A stretch of 64,000 bases of DNA from Ramlibacter sp. WS9 (GTDB taxonomy: Bacteria; Pseudomonadota; Gammaproteobacteria; Burkholderiales; Burkholderiaceae_C). Location of the stretch: positions 1 through 64,000 of the forward strand of contig NZ_RKMB01000025.1 of assembly GCF_003797765.1 (NCBI RefSeq). The letters are read 5' to 3'. Within the stretch, counting starts at the first letter, position 1. Every line of letters starts with the position of its first letter. A program made the translations under genes and the position numbers. The notes beneath the pieces were generated by a model. It ran no database searches and had not been told where the DNA came from. It saw nothing but the letters and a program-made list of their open reading frames with translations. Below, piece by piece: positions 9,039 to 18,541 of the stretch.

Positions 9039-10207
9039 TGCGTTCTTTCCGGTAGCCTGTCGGCGAGTATGTCAACGTACAGCCGGTTCAAGCGGGCTCC
9101 CATCGCTGTGTCAGAAAAGCGATCGCGCGCGAGCGTTCGCGCATTCAATGACATCGGCGCGCATCGACTTTGAGCAATGATACGGCGAAGACCGTCCGCA
9201 ATGGCTTGCGCATCGGTAGCCGTCGCAAGGCCCGCACCCGCCTGGACTACGTCGTCGGCAATGGCGACGCCTTCACCCACCAGGCATGGCAAGCCCGCGG
9301 CCAACGCCTCAGCCGCTGCGATGCCAAAGTTCTCAGAGTAAGAGGGCAAGACAAAGACATCCGCGGCGGCGAAGGCCGCAGCCTTCATTGCTCCTTCGAG
9401 GTGACCGGTCCAGGTCACTTGCGGGCCGATTCCACGTTCACTGGCGCGTCGCCGTAGCGCGGCCACGTAGTCGGGCGGGCCGCTGCCCGCCACAACGAGT
9501 CGCAACCCGGGCATATCCTGGCGGACCAACGCCACGGCGTCCAGTAGCCCTTCGAGGTTCTTCTTCGGATCCAGTCGCGACAGGAACAGTACGGACGGCG
9601 ATTCCGGATCGCATACGCCTCGGTGACTGGCGGACAAGTCGAAAGCGGCTACGTTGATCCCCAATGGAATCACCGCGTCACGAAGCGCGAGCCCGAGGCG
9701 GCGCGCTTCCTGGGCCTCCTGCACGCTGGTGAAGTGAACTGCAGCCGCGCCACGCAGCGCTGGGCCCTCAACGAGCTCCATGGACAACCGCTTGAGCCAT
9801 GGTCTGCGTTGCGTCATGCCATAGCCGTTCAAAGTGCCCAAGGGGCGAATGACATACGGTACGCCCGCTCGGCGCGCCGCTCTGGAAGCCACCATTGAGG
9901 TAAAGGAGAAGAGAGCGTGAACGTGCACGAGGTCGTAGTTCCGAATCTCGCGATTGATCCAGCGCGCGAACGTTGTCGATACTTTGTAGAAGTCGCTGCT
10001 TTTACGGAAATACCTGCGCACAACGCCGTTCTCCGGCAAAGGCTCCCCGCATTGCTTGCCGTTGTGCTGGTGGGGCCCGTCATCATCTGTCGTGGCCGTC
10101 TCGACTTGCGCGCCCTCGCCCGTCAGTGCCCGTTCCATCGCCGCAAGGGCGTGGGTGGGCCCGCCATGCACGATGGACAGGGAGGGAATCACGTGCAGGA
10201 CTTTCAT
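9035..10207 (-). CDS. Family 4 glycosyltransferase
   Basis: A 390-residue GT-B enzyme. It opens with MKVLHVIPSLSIVHGGPTHA, the glycine-rich acceptor-side loop of GT4, and DLVHVHALFSF follows. In the C-terminal donor domain LFLSRLDPKKNLEGLLDA precedes the EX7E-type block SYSENFGIAAAEALAAGLP. The ATG at 10207 is fixed by a four-base overlap with the upstream stop and by the protein starting at the first strand. Likely a cytoplasmic or membrane-peripheral enzyme adding one sugar to the repeat unit. Donor unknown. Confidence 0.9.
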   Translation of the reverse strand: MKVLHVIPSLSIVHGGPTHALAAMERALTGEGAQVETATTDDDGPHQHNGKQCGEPLPENGVVRRYFRKSSDFYKVSTTFARWINREIRNYDLVHVHALFSFTSMVASRAARRAGVPYVIRPLGTLNGYGMTQRRPWLKRLSMELVEGPALRGAAAVHFTSVQEAQEARRLGLALRDAVIPLGINVAAFDLSASHRGVCDPESPSVLFLSRLDPKKNLEGLLDAVALVRQDMPGLRLVVAGSGPPDYVAALRRRASERGIGPQVTWTGHLEGAMKAAAFAAADVFVLPSYSENFGIAAAEALAAGLPCLVGEGVAIADDVVQAGAGLATATDAQAIADGLRRIIAQSRCAPMSLNARTLARDRFSDTAMGARLNRLYVDILADRLPERTQ

Positions 10208-11385
10208 GCGCAGACCGAACTGAGGGCTGCTTTGAGGCCGGCCGTCGCGTTGTGCATCGAGTAGTGCTCCATGACCAGCTGGCGCGCCCGTTGGCCCATG
10301 GCGGCAGCGGCCGCTTTGTCCTGAAGCAAGGCGTGCATCGCGTCTGCCAGGGATTCCGCGCCGTCGGAGAATACATAGCCCGTTTCTCCGGGCCGCACGA
10401 GATCTTGGGCGCACCCGATCTGACTGCTCACGACGACCGGCAAGCCGAACAGCATGGCTTCGTTCGTTACCAGTCCCCATGTCTCGGCGTTTGTAGAGGG
10501 CAGCACGAAGGCATCTGCGGGGATGTAGGCTCTCCACAATTCAGTTTGATTGAGGAAACCGGTGAAATGGACGGGCACCGAAAGGTCTTCGGCTCGAAGC
10601 CTTATTTCCTCTGTCAGCTCACCCAGTCCGGCGAATTGCAGTTTTACTTTGAACCCGCGATCTCGCAGCAGTGCAGCTGCCTGGACGAGGAGCAATGGCC
10701 GCTTGAATGCCACGTGCTTGCCAACGAAGCAGAACACGAAGTCGTCTTCAGCGAATCCAGCCCTCGCTCGAAGCTGTTGGCGCTCGGCAGCGTGCATTTG
10801 CGACATCGATAGCATTCGCTCAGTCTCGACAAAGTAGGCCCCGTCAAAGAGCTTGTGCTGTTCTACGCCGTGGGCAATGTAGAAGCTGCGGTTGCCTTTT
10901 CCGATGACCGTCACCGCCGAAGCAAACCGCAGCAAGAGCCTGTGGAATGTGCTCTTGAGCCGGCTGCGCCTGCGAAGTGTGTTTGCCTCTCCACGGAGCA
11001 CTACCGGAATCCCCAGCATGCGGGCCAACGGGTAGGCAGCCAACAACCCAGCTTCGTTCCAGCCAGTGATCAGTACCGCGTCCGGCTTGCTTGCAAGGAG
11101 CGCTTCCCTGAGGCGACTCCACGTCGTCGGGACCGCGCGCCAGCCGGCCGGCACATCAAGCACGTGGCTGGAGTAGCCTTGACGTAGCGGCACGTCCCAG
11201 TTAAACGCCTGCCCAAAGCCGGCGCCCTGTTGTTGCGCGTCCGGCTCGCGGAAAAAAATGACGTGGACGGAAAGTTCAGCGTCGCCAGCCAGCGCTCGGA
11301 ACCATGGCGCCATGTACTGGATCGGGTGCGTCGTGACGACACAGAGGCGCAATGGCGGCCGCGGGGATCGTAGGCGAATATTCAC
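10204..11385 (-). CDS. Family 4 glycosyltransferase
   Basis: A 393-residue GT-B protein. The N-terminal domain starts near RLCVVTTHPIQYMAPWFRAL, a form common in polysaccharide and lipopolysaccharide transferases, with AVLITGWNEAGLLAAY and VVLRGEAN. The C-terminal half has CFVGKHVAFKRPLLLVQA and NAETWGLVTNEAMLFGLPVVVS, the retaining-GT4 catalytic block. I chose the GTG at 11385 because it overlaps the preceding stop as GTGA, the pattern used throughout this operon. A longer frame to 11550 would run far into the polymerase gene. Confidence 0.88.
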   Translation of the reverse strand: MNIRLRSPRPPLRLCVVTTHPIQYMAPWFRALAGDAELSVHVIFFREPDAQQQGAGFGQAFNWDVPLRQGYSSHVLDVPAGWRAVPTTWSRLREALLASKPDAVLITGWNEAGLLAAYPLARMLGIPVVLRGEANTLRRRSRLKSTFHRLLLRFASAVTVIGKGNRSFYIAHGVEQHKLFDGAYFVETERMLSMSQMHAAERQQLRARAGFAEDDFVFCFVGKHVAFKRPLLLVQAAALLRDRGFKVKLQFAGLGELTEEIRLRAEDLSVPVHFTGFLNQTELWRAYIPADAFVLPSTNAETWGLVTNEAMLFGLPVVVSSQIGCAQDLVRPGETGYVFSDGAESLADAMHALLQDKAAAAAMGQRARQLVMEHYSMHNATAGLKAALSSVCA

Positions 11386-12746
11386 GGTCGATTCACTGCG
11401 CTCTGGGAATCTGGTTGCCCCGGTTTCACAGCCCTGCGCTCGATGAGGCGTGAAGCCAGGAGCGCCGCGCCTATGGCCGCGGCGGTGGATGCCGTGACTT
11501 CCGCCAGATTCCCTCCGGCCTGGAGCATCCCCAGGCCCGGGACAAACCACATTACAAAGCGTCGGTAATCACCATTTCGTAGGCCCTGGGCAGCATGCCA
11601 ATCGAACTGCCGAATGAGAACCCCGAGCAGCAAGAATCCGAAGGCGACGCCCCAGGCACCGAAATTGATGTAGAACTCGAGGACTTGTCCCACCCCGACG
11701 CTGGTACCTTCCGAGAAAGTCAGGCCAGTGAATTCCGCGACCATGTTGCCGCTACCGCCAAACGTGGGCTTGTCGGGCCAAAGTGCGCGCGGCACCAGCG
11801 CGACAAATGCAAGTAGAACGGATTCGCCGTGCGTGAAGTCCCTGAGCCCGTCCTTCATGTAGCCCACCGCCGACCCGACCAGATGATTTTGATTCAAGCG
11901 CTGGTCAATCGCGACGAGGTGGTCATTGTTTTCGATGTCCAGTAACTCGAAATCGGTGACGAGCTTCGTAACCCGGTCCATCTTCGAGGCAATGCCTGCG
12001 TCCCCCATCCAGATCATTTCGCGCAGGTCGGTTCTGTCTCTCATGTAGGTGACGTAAAGCGACATGCCGAGGTACACCACGGGCACCGCCAGTACGGCGG
12101 CGATATAGAGCGTACGTCGAGGGATATTCATCAATCCGAACGCCACGACGACGACGAGGGAGTAGGTGCCGAACCCCAGGAAAGCGGCGCTGGTCAGTGT
12201 GATGACCGGAAATGTCGCGGCCACGGCAAGCCAGAAGATGAGTCGCCGATTGTTTTTCTTCATGAACGCGTCGTGCAGTCCCAGGCATGCGCCGGCCACT
12301 GACAAGGTCGCCAGGCCCGAAGTCAAGGCGGTGAGCGAGGCGATTTGCCCGACAAAAGGAATCACGACCAGCTGAACAGCGAGCCCGATGCCCAGGAATA
12401 GCATCGCGATGCGATGAAGGGGACGCGCAGCAGCAAAGCCCGGACCTGGTGCCCGTCCGCGATCGGAGTTTGCCCCAGGGCGAACGAGGAAAACGCCGAG
12501 GCAGTACGTGGCAAGCCCCAGCGTTGTCAAGCCGAATCCGTCGACGATGGATTCGAGTTGGTAATAGTTGTGGTCAGGCAATAAATACAGGGACGCGCCG
12601 GGCAAGTGGATCAACGCCCAGCCGACGAGGTAAGCAAAGGGGAGGCCTACGGAGCCGACGCGAGACCTGCGCATCATTACGACGAGCGCAATCATGGCGC
12701 AGGGCCATGCAATTAGTTGCCAGAGAAGGCCGTCAGTTTCACCCAC
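11382..12746 (-). CDS. O-antigen/exopolysaccharide repeat-unit polymerase (Wzy-like)
   Basis: A 454-residue, very hydrophobic protein with about eleven or twelve predicted membrane helices spread over its length (for example LIAWPCAMIALVVMM, LYIAAVLAVPVVYLGMSLYV and WGVAFGFLLLGVLI). A long hydrophilic loop follows YMRDRTDL, and another holds ALWPDKPTFGGSGNMVAEF. That topology, and the loop containing PRALWPDKP, is typical of Wzy and related oligosaccharide polymerases, which show little sequence conservation. A GTG at 12746 with GAGGAA eight bases upstream is the likely start, overlapping the preceding gene by eight bases. It should polymerise repeat units at the periplasmic face. Confidence 0.78.
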   Translation of the reverse strand: MGETDGLLWQLIAWPCAMIALVVMMRRSRVGSVGLPFAYLVGWALIHLPGASLYLLPDHNYYQLESIVDGFGLTTLGLATYCLGVFLVRPGANSDRGRAPGPGFAAARPLHRIAMLFLGIGLAVQLVVIPFVGQIASLTALTSGLATLSVAGACLGLHDAFMKKNNRRLIFWLAVAATFPVITLTSAAFLGFGTYSLVVVVAFGLMNIPRRTLYIAAVLAVPVVYLGMSLYVTYMRDRTDLREMIWMGDAGIASKMDRVTKLVTDFELLDIENNDHLVAIDQRLNQNHLVGSAVGYMKDGLRDFTHGESVLLAFVALVPRALWPDKPTFGGSGNMVAEFTGLTFSEGTSVGVGQVLEFYINFGAWGVAFGFLLLGVLIRQFDWHAAQGLRNGDYRRFVMWFVPGLGMLQAGGNLAEVTASTAAAIGAALLASRLIERRAVKPGQPDSQSAVNRP

Positions 12747-13932
12747 GAGCAACTTCCTCGAATTCCCGGGCAACGATCGCCCAAGAACGGGCGGGGGCGG
12801 TGCCAACCATGTTTGCAACCATGGAGGCGAGTTGTTCGCGGTCCTGATCACAAGCCTCGAGCCGCGCGGCGAGGCGCTCTGGCGACCGAATTGGCTCTAT
12901 CCAACCGTTCATCCCCTCGCGGATGACATCGGGTCCGGCGCAGTTCGGTGTCGTCAGCACGGGTAGCTGCGACGCCAGAGCCTGGACGATCACCGCAGCA
13001 AAGCCGTCCTCGATGGTGGGGAAACAAAAGACGTCCCCCCATGCATAGTGCTTTGCAAGCTCGAATTCGCTTACCCGTGCGTGCATGTCAATCACTTCAC
13101 GCGATTCACGTTCAAGCTTGGAGCGGCGAGGCGGGAGATCGCCTACAAAGCGGAATCGCATTCGGCCGTGCAGCGCGGTTGCCAGCTCGATAAAGTCGCG
13201 CGCGCCCTTTCGCGGCGTAAAGGAACCGACCATGAGAACGTGCAGCGGTTCGCGTGCAAGGATTCGTCGGCGCCGCTCGCTGATTGCGGCGTTCGAAGGC
13301 GCGAACCGAGCCAGGTTCGCTGCCAGGCCGACGATAAATACCTTTTCTTGCGGAACGCCATACTGCAAGAATGTGTCGCGCGCAAATTTGGACAGCACGA
13401 GGATCCTGTCGGCGAGGGCGTACTCACGCTCTTCACGGGCGATGATCGAGGGCAGCGGTTTTTCCACCCGCGTTCCCACTCTCTCCTGTTCTTGCTGCAG
13501 CAACTCGTGTTGTGCCCGGATATGCGACGACCCTCTCACCAGCATGTTCAATGGTCGTTTTTCACCGGGTGGTTTCCTGCGCGACGACTGAAATATCTCT
13601 TCAGCAACTCCACTGAAAACGTGCACGACGTCTGCGTCACAGCGCACCTGCGTTGACGCCCAGCGGCCGAACCAGCTGTGGAGGAATGGCTCTAGATCAG
13701 GGAGGCGCAGAGGCTGCTTGAGACGGTAGTAGATGCGGGTCGCGATGCCGTGAGATACGCAGGTTCGAACGGCGGAGGCAGGTACGCCGAAACGGCGCAC
13801 GACCGACCTGGGGTAGTTGGTGATCAGCCTCACGTCATGGCCATTCCCCAACAGGCCCAGAACGAGATCGAAGGCATGAAATCGACCGTGCACCACAACA
13901 TCAACGCGCAGAGGCGGCTTGCTATCGTTCAT
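12739..13932 (-). CDS. Family 4 glycosyltransferase
   Basis: A 397-residue GT-B protein. The N-terminal domain (RVDVVVHGRFHAFDLV, DVRLITNYP, VVHVFSGVAEE) leads to ADRILVLSKFARDTF. The donor domain has HVLMVGSFTPRKGARDFIEL and EDGFAAVIVQALASQLPVLTT, where E...E of the EX7E element is partly altered (DGFAAVIVQA, Gln in place of the second Glu). The ATG at 13932 follows an AGAGG ribosome-binding site and overlaps the upstream gene by 11 bases. The Glu-to-Gln change at the second position is seen in some GT4 members and need not abolish activity. Donor unknown. Confidence 0.86.
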   Translation of the reverse strand: MNDSKPPLRVDVVVHGRFHAFDLVLGLLGNGHDVRLITNYPRSVVRRFGVPASAVRTCVSHGIATRIYYRLKQPLRLPDLEPFLHSWFGRWASTQVRCDADVVHVFSGVAEEIFQSSRRKPPGEKRPLNMLVRGSSHIRAQHELLQQEQERVGTRVEKPLPSIIAREEREYALADRILVLSKFARDTFLQYGVPQEKVFIVGLAANLARFAPSNAAISERRRRILAREPLHVLMVGSFTPRKGARDFIELATALHGRMRFRFVGDLPPRRSKLERESREVIDMHARVSEFELAKHYAWGDVFCFPTIEDGFAAVIVQALASQLPVLTTPNCAGPDVIREGMNGWIEPIRSPERLAARLEACDQDREQLASMVANMVGTAPARSWAIVAREFEEVARG

Positions 13933-14989
13933 CGTCCCAGCCTCTTTGCGCAAGAATGCTACGGAGCCTATCCGCGTAGGTGTTCCCGCCATTGGTGATT
14001 AGCTGGTGGGCAGCATTTGCGAGCCGCAGCCGGAGTACATCGTCGTCGCACAGTTGCCGGCATTTGACGACCATCTCTTCGATGGAATCGAAGTAGAGAA
14101 CCGCTACGCCTTCGTCGCCAAAGATCTGGCGGTGTTCTTCCGTGTCCTCGACCAGCATGCATGTGCCGACCGCCGGCACCTCAAATGTACGCATGCAACT
14201 GCCGTCGCGATTTGCCTTGCGGACCAGGCACAAGGCCACTTTGGCAGAAGACAGCACTTGCGACAGATTCGCCGCGTCGGCCATGCCGCGGGAGGCGGAC
14301 CGAAGACTGCGATATCGGTGCCAATAGTTGCCATAGAGCGACAGCGTGAAGCCGGCGCGCACCAGGGCCAGCATGTGTGGCACGCGATCTTCGTCGGCGC
14401 CGCCTGCAAACACGACGTCAGCGCATTCGGCTTGTGTTGGCGCGTCGGGGCCGGGAGGACTGAAAATCTGCGCGTCGTAGCCAAAGGGCAGATATCGCAC
14501 GTTCTTGCAGCCGATCCTTGCCAGGTCCGGCATCATCGCCCGTCGCGGTGAAAAAATGATGTCGTATGCCGGGAGCGCTTTGATGAACCACGGTGCATGG
14601 TGGGCTGGGTTCCAGGGATCGTCAGTCAGGAAATTGACACACGTGGTTCCGGCGGCGCTCAGTTGCTTCAGAGCGTCGGCGGTTAACGGTGCCAAGCCGG
14701 TAGTCAGTAGCAACTGCGGTTCGAAACTTCGATTGACGTCCAGGACCTTGCGCCCAAAGGCGTGCAGCCGTACTGGCCGTCTGCCCTGCAGCCGCCAAGC
14801 GACAAACCGGCGAATCCGTGACCCTTCGAAAGCATCCCCGGAATCGACAATTTCGCTGGATACACCCAACTGGCCGGCGGCACGGTGGAAGGAGCCGCCC
14901 ACGTGGGTGCCGCCCTTGCCGCCGACGATAAGCATTCGAAGAGGTTCTCCGGCGGTAGCCTCGTTGGCCGCAACTGGCTTCTCCGTCAT
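13922..14989 (-). CDS. CgeB-like glycosyltransferase (GT1_2 type)
   Basis: A 355-residue protein. After LRMLIVGGKGGTHVGGSFHRAA come CVNFLTDDPWN and YDIIFSPRRAMMPDL, then VRYLPFGYDAQIF, which are characteristic of the CgeB branch. The C-terminal block DGSCMRTFEVPAVGTCMLVEDT corresponds to the family pattern of R-T-F-E-x-x-A/G followed by a switch to EHRQIFGDEGVAVLYFDSIEEM. CgeB-type proteins decorate spore or surface polymers in other bacteria. It starts at 14989 with an ATGA overlap. I see no membrane segment. Confidence 0.85.
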   Translation of the reverse strand: MTEKPVAANEATAGEPLRMLIVGGKGGTHVGGSFHRAAGQLGVSSEIVDSGDAFEGSRIRRFVAWRLQGRRPVRLHAFGRKVLDVNRSFEPQLLLTTGLAPLTADALKQLSAAGTTCVNFLTDDPWNPAHHAPWFIKALPAYDIIFSPRRAMMPDLARIGCKNVRYLPFGYDAQIFSPPGPDAPTQAECADVVFAGGADEDRVPHMLALVRAGFTLSLYGNYWHRYRSLRSASRGMADAANLSQVLSSAKVALCLVRKANRDGSCMRTFEVPAVGTCMLVEDTEEHRQIFGDEGVAVLYFDSIEEMVVKCRQLCDDDVLRLRLANAAHQLITNGGNTYADRLRSILAQRGWDDER

Positions 14990-16173
14990 GGCGCGGCCCC
15001 GGCGTTGCTTATGACTCGCGGGCTGCAGCGCGCGTCGATTTGGTGTTTGACGGCCGAGAAAGCCTGTTCGTAGTTGTAGCCATTGAGGATGGCCTGCCTT
15101 CCCCGCTCGCCGATGGCGGCCATGTCGTCGCGCCGGTCCCAGTACCAGGCTATTGCGGCCGCGATGCTCTGGGCCGATTCGGGGTCGCATTTCACGCCGA
15201 GGCCGCTCTTGACAAATAGTTCGTCCCAATCAGGCAAATCGCTCACGATGAGGCCACACCCACGGGCAAGGTACTCGAATGGCTTGTTGGACGCTCCCGT
15301 CATGTGCTTCATGTTGAGATCCGTGCTGTGCATGGGCATGAGTGCCAATCCGACATGCGCATTGCTTGCATGCGAGAGAAGACTTTCGCGAGTGACGACC
15401 CCTTCAAACTCAACGCGTCCGCCCAGACCGAGTGCTTGGGCCCGGTCCCGGAGTAGTTCCGTATAGCCCTGGCTTCCCGCTGTTTCGTATCCGATGACAC
15501 GAAGCTTGATCCCGGCTGGCAGGGTGGCCATGGCGTCGAGCACCGTTAAGGGAAGACGTGCCTGCACTATGGAGCCGTGGTAGATCAGCCAGAGGGCGCG
15601 GTTGTCCCTCTCGGGTGCCTTGCCGACGGCCTCTTCCCGCGCGGGGCAGTTCCACACGCAGAACAGCGTGTTTGGTGCGATCCTGGTTTCATCGACAAGA
15701 AACTGGCCACGCACAGCGTTGGGAACGACGACGGCCGAAGCCTTGCGCGCAAGCCGCGCCCTGCAGGCATGCAGCCAGCTCTGGAAGCGGCCGGCGGGCG
15801 GAGGCGGCGCATCATGCTCGTGATAGACAAGGGCCGACACGGGCCACGTTGAAGCCAAGAGCGCGGCTGGGGCACTGAGCGTGTCGGAGGCGTAGATGCA
15901 TTGCGGCCTCCACCGCAGCCGCCACCAGAGAACCCAAAGGGCGTACGCCGCATAGTGGAGCTTCTGCCGCCAACCTGGCGAGCAAGACTTCATATTCAAG
16001 ACCGTCTGCCGACGATGCTGGTGCAATTCGAGACGCTCAGCGCCCCCGCCGCTGACTCCCAGAAAGGTGAGTTCCCATCCGTCGGCAAGCAGGATGTCGG
16101 CTATGTGTTGCAGTGGGGGATAGCCACCTGGGTTGGTGTACTGTACGAAAAGCGCTCTGCGCGGACCATTCAT
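14986..16173 (-). CDS. GT-B glycosyltransferase (family 4-like)
   Basis: A 395-residue protein beginning RALFVQYTNPGGYPPLQHIADIL, followed by CIYASDTLSAPAAL and LVYHEHD, an acceptor-domain pattern of GT4 relatives. The donor domain has ALWLIYHGSIVQARLPLTVLDAM and ASNKPFEYLARGCGLIVSDLPDW, where N-K-P-F-E-Y-L-A-R-G replaces the usual EX7E block. The start at 16173 overlaps the upstream stop by four bases. Its exact family is less certain than for the other transferases because the catalytic block is divergent. A role in repeat-unit assembly is inferred from context. Confidence 0.82.
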   Translation of the reverse strand: MNGPRRALFVQYTNPGGYPPLQHIADILLADGWELTFLGVSGGGAERLELHQHRRQTVLNMKSCSPGWRQKLHYAAYALWVLWWRLRWRPQCIYASDTLSAPAALLASTWPVSALVYHEHDAPPPPAGRFQSWLHACRARLARKASAVVVPNAVRGQFLVDETRIAPNTLFCVWNCPAREEAVGKAPERDNRALWLIYHGSIVQARLPLTVLDAMATLPAGIKLRVIGYETAGSQGYTELLRDRAQALGLGGRVEFEGVVTRESLLSHASNAHVGLALMPMHSTDLNMKHMTGASNKPFEYLARGCGLIVSDLPDWDELFVKSGLGVKCDPESAQSIAAAIAWYWDRRDDMAAIGERGRQAILNGYNYEQAFSAVKHQIDARCSPRVISNAGAAP

Positions 16174-17555
16174 GTGGATACCTGCGCCTTTCCGCCGTGC
16201 AATGACTGGCGATACAAGTCGGCCATTTCTGCAGCAACTTGCCCCATAGTGCGAGTCGCGCGTGGGCTGCTACGCCACGTCTCGAGCAGCTGCGGGTTTT
16301 GCAACACCTCGGCCAATGCGTCGGCCCATGCCTTCGGCGAGCCCGCAGAAACCAGCCTTCCGTCCGTGCCGTCCCGGATCACTTCCGCGATGCCCCCCAG
16401 CGCGGAACCCAATACCGGCACTCCGCTCGCCAGCGCTTCGTACGCTACCAACGGGCCGGTTTCCATGCAGACGGAAGGAACGGTGATCAGGTGATAGGCC
16501 TTCATTGCATCCGGGACCGCGTGGCTCGCGAGAGGCGGATGGAAGCGAATTCTTCCATCGATCGCTTTCGCAAGGTCGTCTCGCGGCACCTCGCCGACCC
16601 CATAGATGTCCAGCGCAACGGGGGCATTTGGCAACAGCTTGACCGCAGCGACGAGTACTTCGATCCCTTTGGTTGGGTCCAGCCTGCCGAAGTACGCGAG
16701 CCGCAATGGGTTCGCCGGGCTGAAGGCGGGGCTGGGGACGATTCGCGCCTGCATCGGCGGTTGGGATTGCGCGGTTCTTGATGGCAGCCCTTGACGCGAA
16801 AGCAGCAACTTCGCGGGCGCGATGCCATTGAGCAAAAGCACTTTATGCACCCAATCGCAGACCGCCACGATTCGATCTGCCGCTGCCCAGGCCGATCGCG
16901 CCGTTTGATGACGGTTGCGCACCAGCAGCGGCATCTGCAGTGCCGTGGATGTGCGGCCCTTGCCTATGGTTCTTCCGATCCAGGCCAGCAGCCGATGGGG
17001 CAGCGCGGCCATCAGCGCCGCCACGGGCTTGGGCAGTCCCTTGCCGTGAAGCGCGCAGGCTGAGCACAGGCGGGGACGCATCCGGCCATCGCAAGCCTGC
17101 GACCCCCAGCGCAGCATCGATCCCCGCACGCAAGACACCGTTGGCGTGTGATACGTGAACACCAGCGGTATGCCCTTTGCTGCGACTGCCTGCATAGCCC
17201 GCGCCGAAACAGCCGGGCTTAGCGCATGAAAATGCACGATGTCTGGCTTGCATTGGGTGAGTATTGCTGCAAACGCCGCGGCGGCAGTGCGATCGCCCTC
17301 TCCATATTGAGCGTCCAGGCTGACGCCCGGCGATACGGCGAAGCGCCGAACGTCGACACCTTCCCATTCGTAGCGCCTGTCACTCGCACCAGGAGCGGCC
17401 ACCATCGATGACCAATCGAAAGCGCGCAGTTCGCGAGCCAGAGCCGCAACGAATACCTCCGTTCCGCCTGATGCGTCCGGCATGTACCCGTACGGAACAT
17501 GCAAGACAGTCGGCGCGGCGTTCGAAACCCTAGAACTGGCCCATCCTGTGCGCAT
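16170..17555 (-). CDS. Family 4 glycosyltransferase with Cys-rich insert
   Basis: A 461-residue GT-B enzyme. VLHVPYGYMPDASGGTEVFVAALARE forms the N-terminal glycine loop region, followed by DIVHFHALSPAVSA. The donor half has RLAYFGRLDPTKGIEVLVAAV and ETGPLVAYEALASGVPVLGS, an intact catalytic pattern. Between the domains (about residues 143-175) is an insert with cysteines at CVRGSMLRWGSQACDGRM and LCSACALHGKGLP. That matches the four-cysteine motif known in a subset of GT4 proteins and may bind a metal. The start ATG overlaps the upstream TGA by one base. Confidence 0.88.
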   Translation of the reverse strand: MRTGWASSRVSNAAPTVLHVPYGYMPDASGGTEVFVAALARELRAFDWSSMVAAPGASDRRYEWEGVDVRRFAVSPGVSLDAQYGEGDRTAAAAFAAILTQCKPDIVHFHALSPAVSARAMQAVAAKGIPLVFTYHTPTVSCVRGSMLRWGSQACDGRMRPRLCSACALHGKGLPKPVAALMAALPHRLLAWIGRTIGKGRTSTALQMPLLVRNRHQTARSAWAAADRIVAVCDWVHKVLLLNGIAPAKLLLSRQGLPSRTAQSQPPMQARIVPSPAFSPANPLRLAYFGRLDPTKGIEVLVAAVKLLPNAPVALDIYGVGEVPRDDLAKAIDGRIRFHPPLASHAVPDAMKAYHLITVPSVCMETGPLVAYEALASGVPVLGSALGGIAEVIRDGTDGRLVSAGSPKAWADALAEVLQNPQLLETWRSSPRATRTMGQVAAEMADLYRQSLHGGKAQVST

Positions 17556-18541
17556 CAGCTGCTTCCTCTGGCGGGCATCCGCTTTTTCATCGCCTTCTTG
17601 ATGCGTTCGTACCAGGGGCGGGGGAGGTAAGTGGCCAACAGCAAACGTGACACGCGTGGGTCAAGAAGGAGGGCCGGTTGGTAACGCACCGCGGTGCTCA
17701 GGCACCTCCTGGCGTCCCGGTGCATTTCGTGACCGAAGTACTTGAGTCCGAAGTCCAGATACTGTGCCGCATAGACCTCACCCCGGGCTCGTTGCTTGGC
17801 CAAGTCCAGCTCCGGCAAGGGTTCAGTTTCACCATAAATCTTGTCCAGCAACCAGAGAACTGACCTTTCTTCGGACCCGTCCTTGCCGATTGCAGTGTGG
17901 TGATTGAGCCCGTGCACACGGTACTGAGCCAGCACTTCGTGGACGTAGTAGAACTCCCAGCGTCGCGCCAGCATCAAGTTGAAGTACCAGTCGTTGAAAG
18001 CCAAGCCGCTCGGGATGGGCCAAGCTGACATCCATGCCTCTCGCCGGGCAACCACGGTCGGCGCGCAGATGAAATTCTTCTTCAGCAATGCCACCAGCTC
18101 ATTGCCTTTGAAGTCCATGCCCGCGTGGGTTTGGTCACATCGCTCCTGCGTGACTACGCCTTCCGCATTGATGATCGATACGTCACCATATACAAGGCCG
18201 ACCTCGGGATGGCGCTCCAGTATTGGCAATGTGCGGGCGAGAAAAACGGGTGTGTAGCGGTCGTCTGGATCGATCCGCACCACATATTTACCACGGGACG
18301 CCTGAAGCCCTTCGTTGACGCTGATGACGTGACCCTGGTTAACCTCATGGTCAATCAGTTTCAAGCGCGGGTCGGAGTAGCTCTTGAGGATTGCCAGCGT
18401 ATCGTCGGGCGAGGCGTCGTGAATGGCGATGATCTCGATGTCGTATCCGCCGTCGAGCGACAGGATGCTGTCCAGACAATTGCGCAGATAGCGGCCATAC
18501 CCGTAGCAGGGCATGACAAAACTAACCAGTGGGCTACTCAT
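17555..18541 (-). CDS. Family 2 glycosyltransferase
   Basis: A 328-residue GT-A enzyme. SFVMPCYGYGRYLRNCLDSIL and EIIAIHDASPDDTLAIL form the nucleotide-binding half. YVVRIDPDDRYTP carries the DxD-type motif, and FICAPTVVARREAW with FNDWYFNLMLA are typical of the later acceptor region. No membrane helices are visible. It overlaps the acyltransferase gene upstream by eight bases. It probably adds a sugar during repeat-unit assembly. Confidence 0.88.
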   Translation of the reverse strand: MSSPLVSFVMPCYGYGRYLRNCLDSILSLDGGYDIEIIAIHDASPDDTLAILKSYSDPRLKLIDHEVNQGHVISVNEGLQASRGKYVVRIDPDDRYTPVFLARTLPILERHPEVGLVYGDVSIINAEGVVTQERCDQTHAGMDFKGNELVALLKKNFICAPTVVARREAWMSAWPIPSGLAFNDWYFNLMLARRWEFYYVHEVLAQYRVHGLNHHTAIGKDGSEERSVLWLLDKIYGETEPLPELDLAKQRARGEVYAAQYLDFGLKYFGHEMHRDARRCLSTAVRYQPALLLDPRVSRLLLATYLPRPWYERIKKAMKKRMPARGSS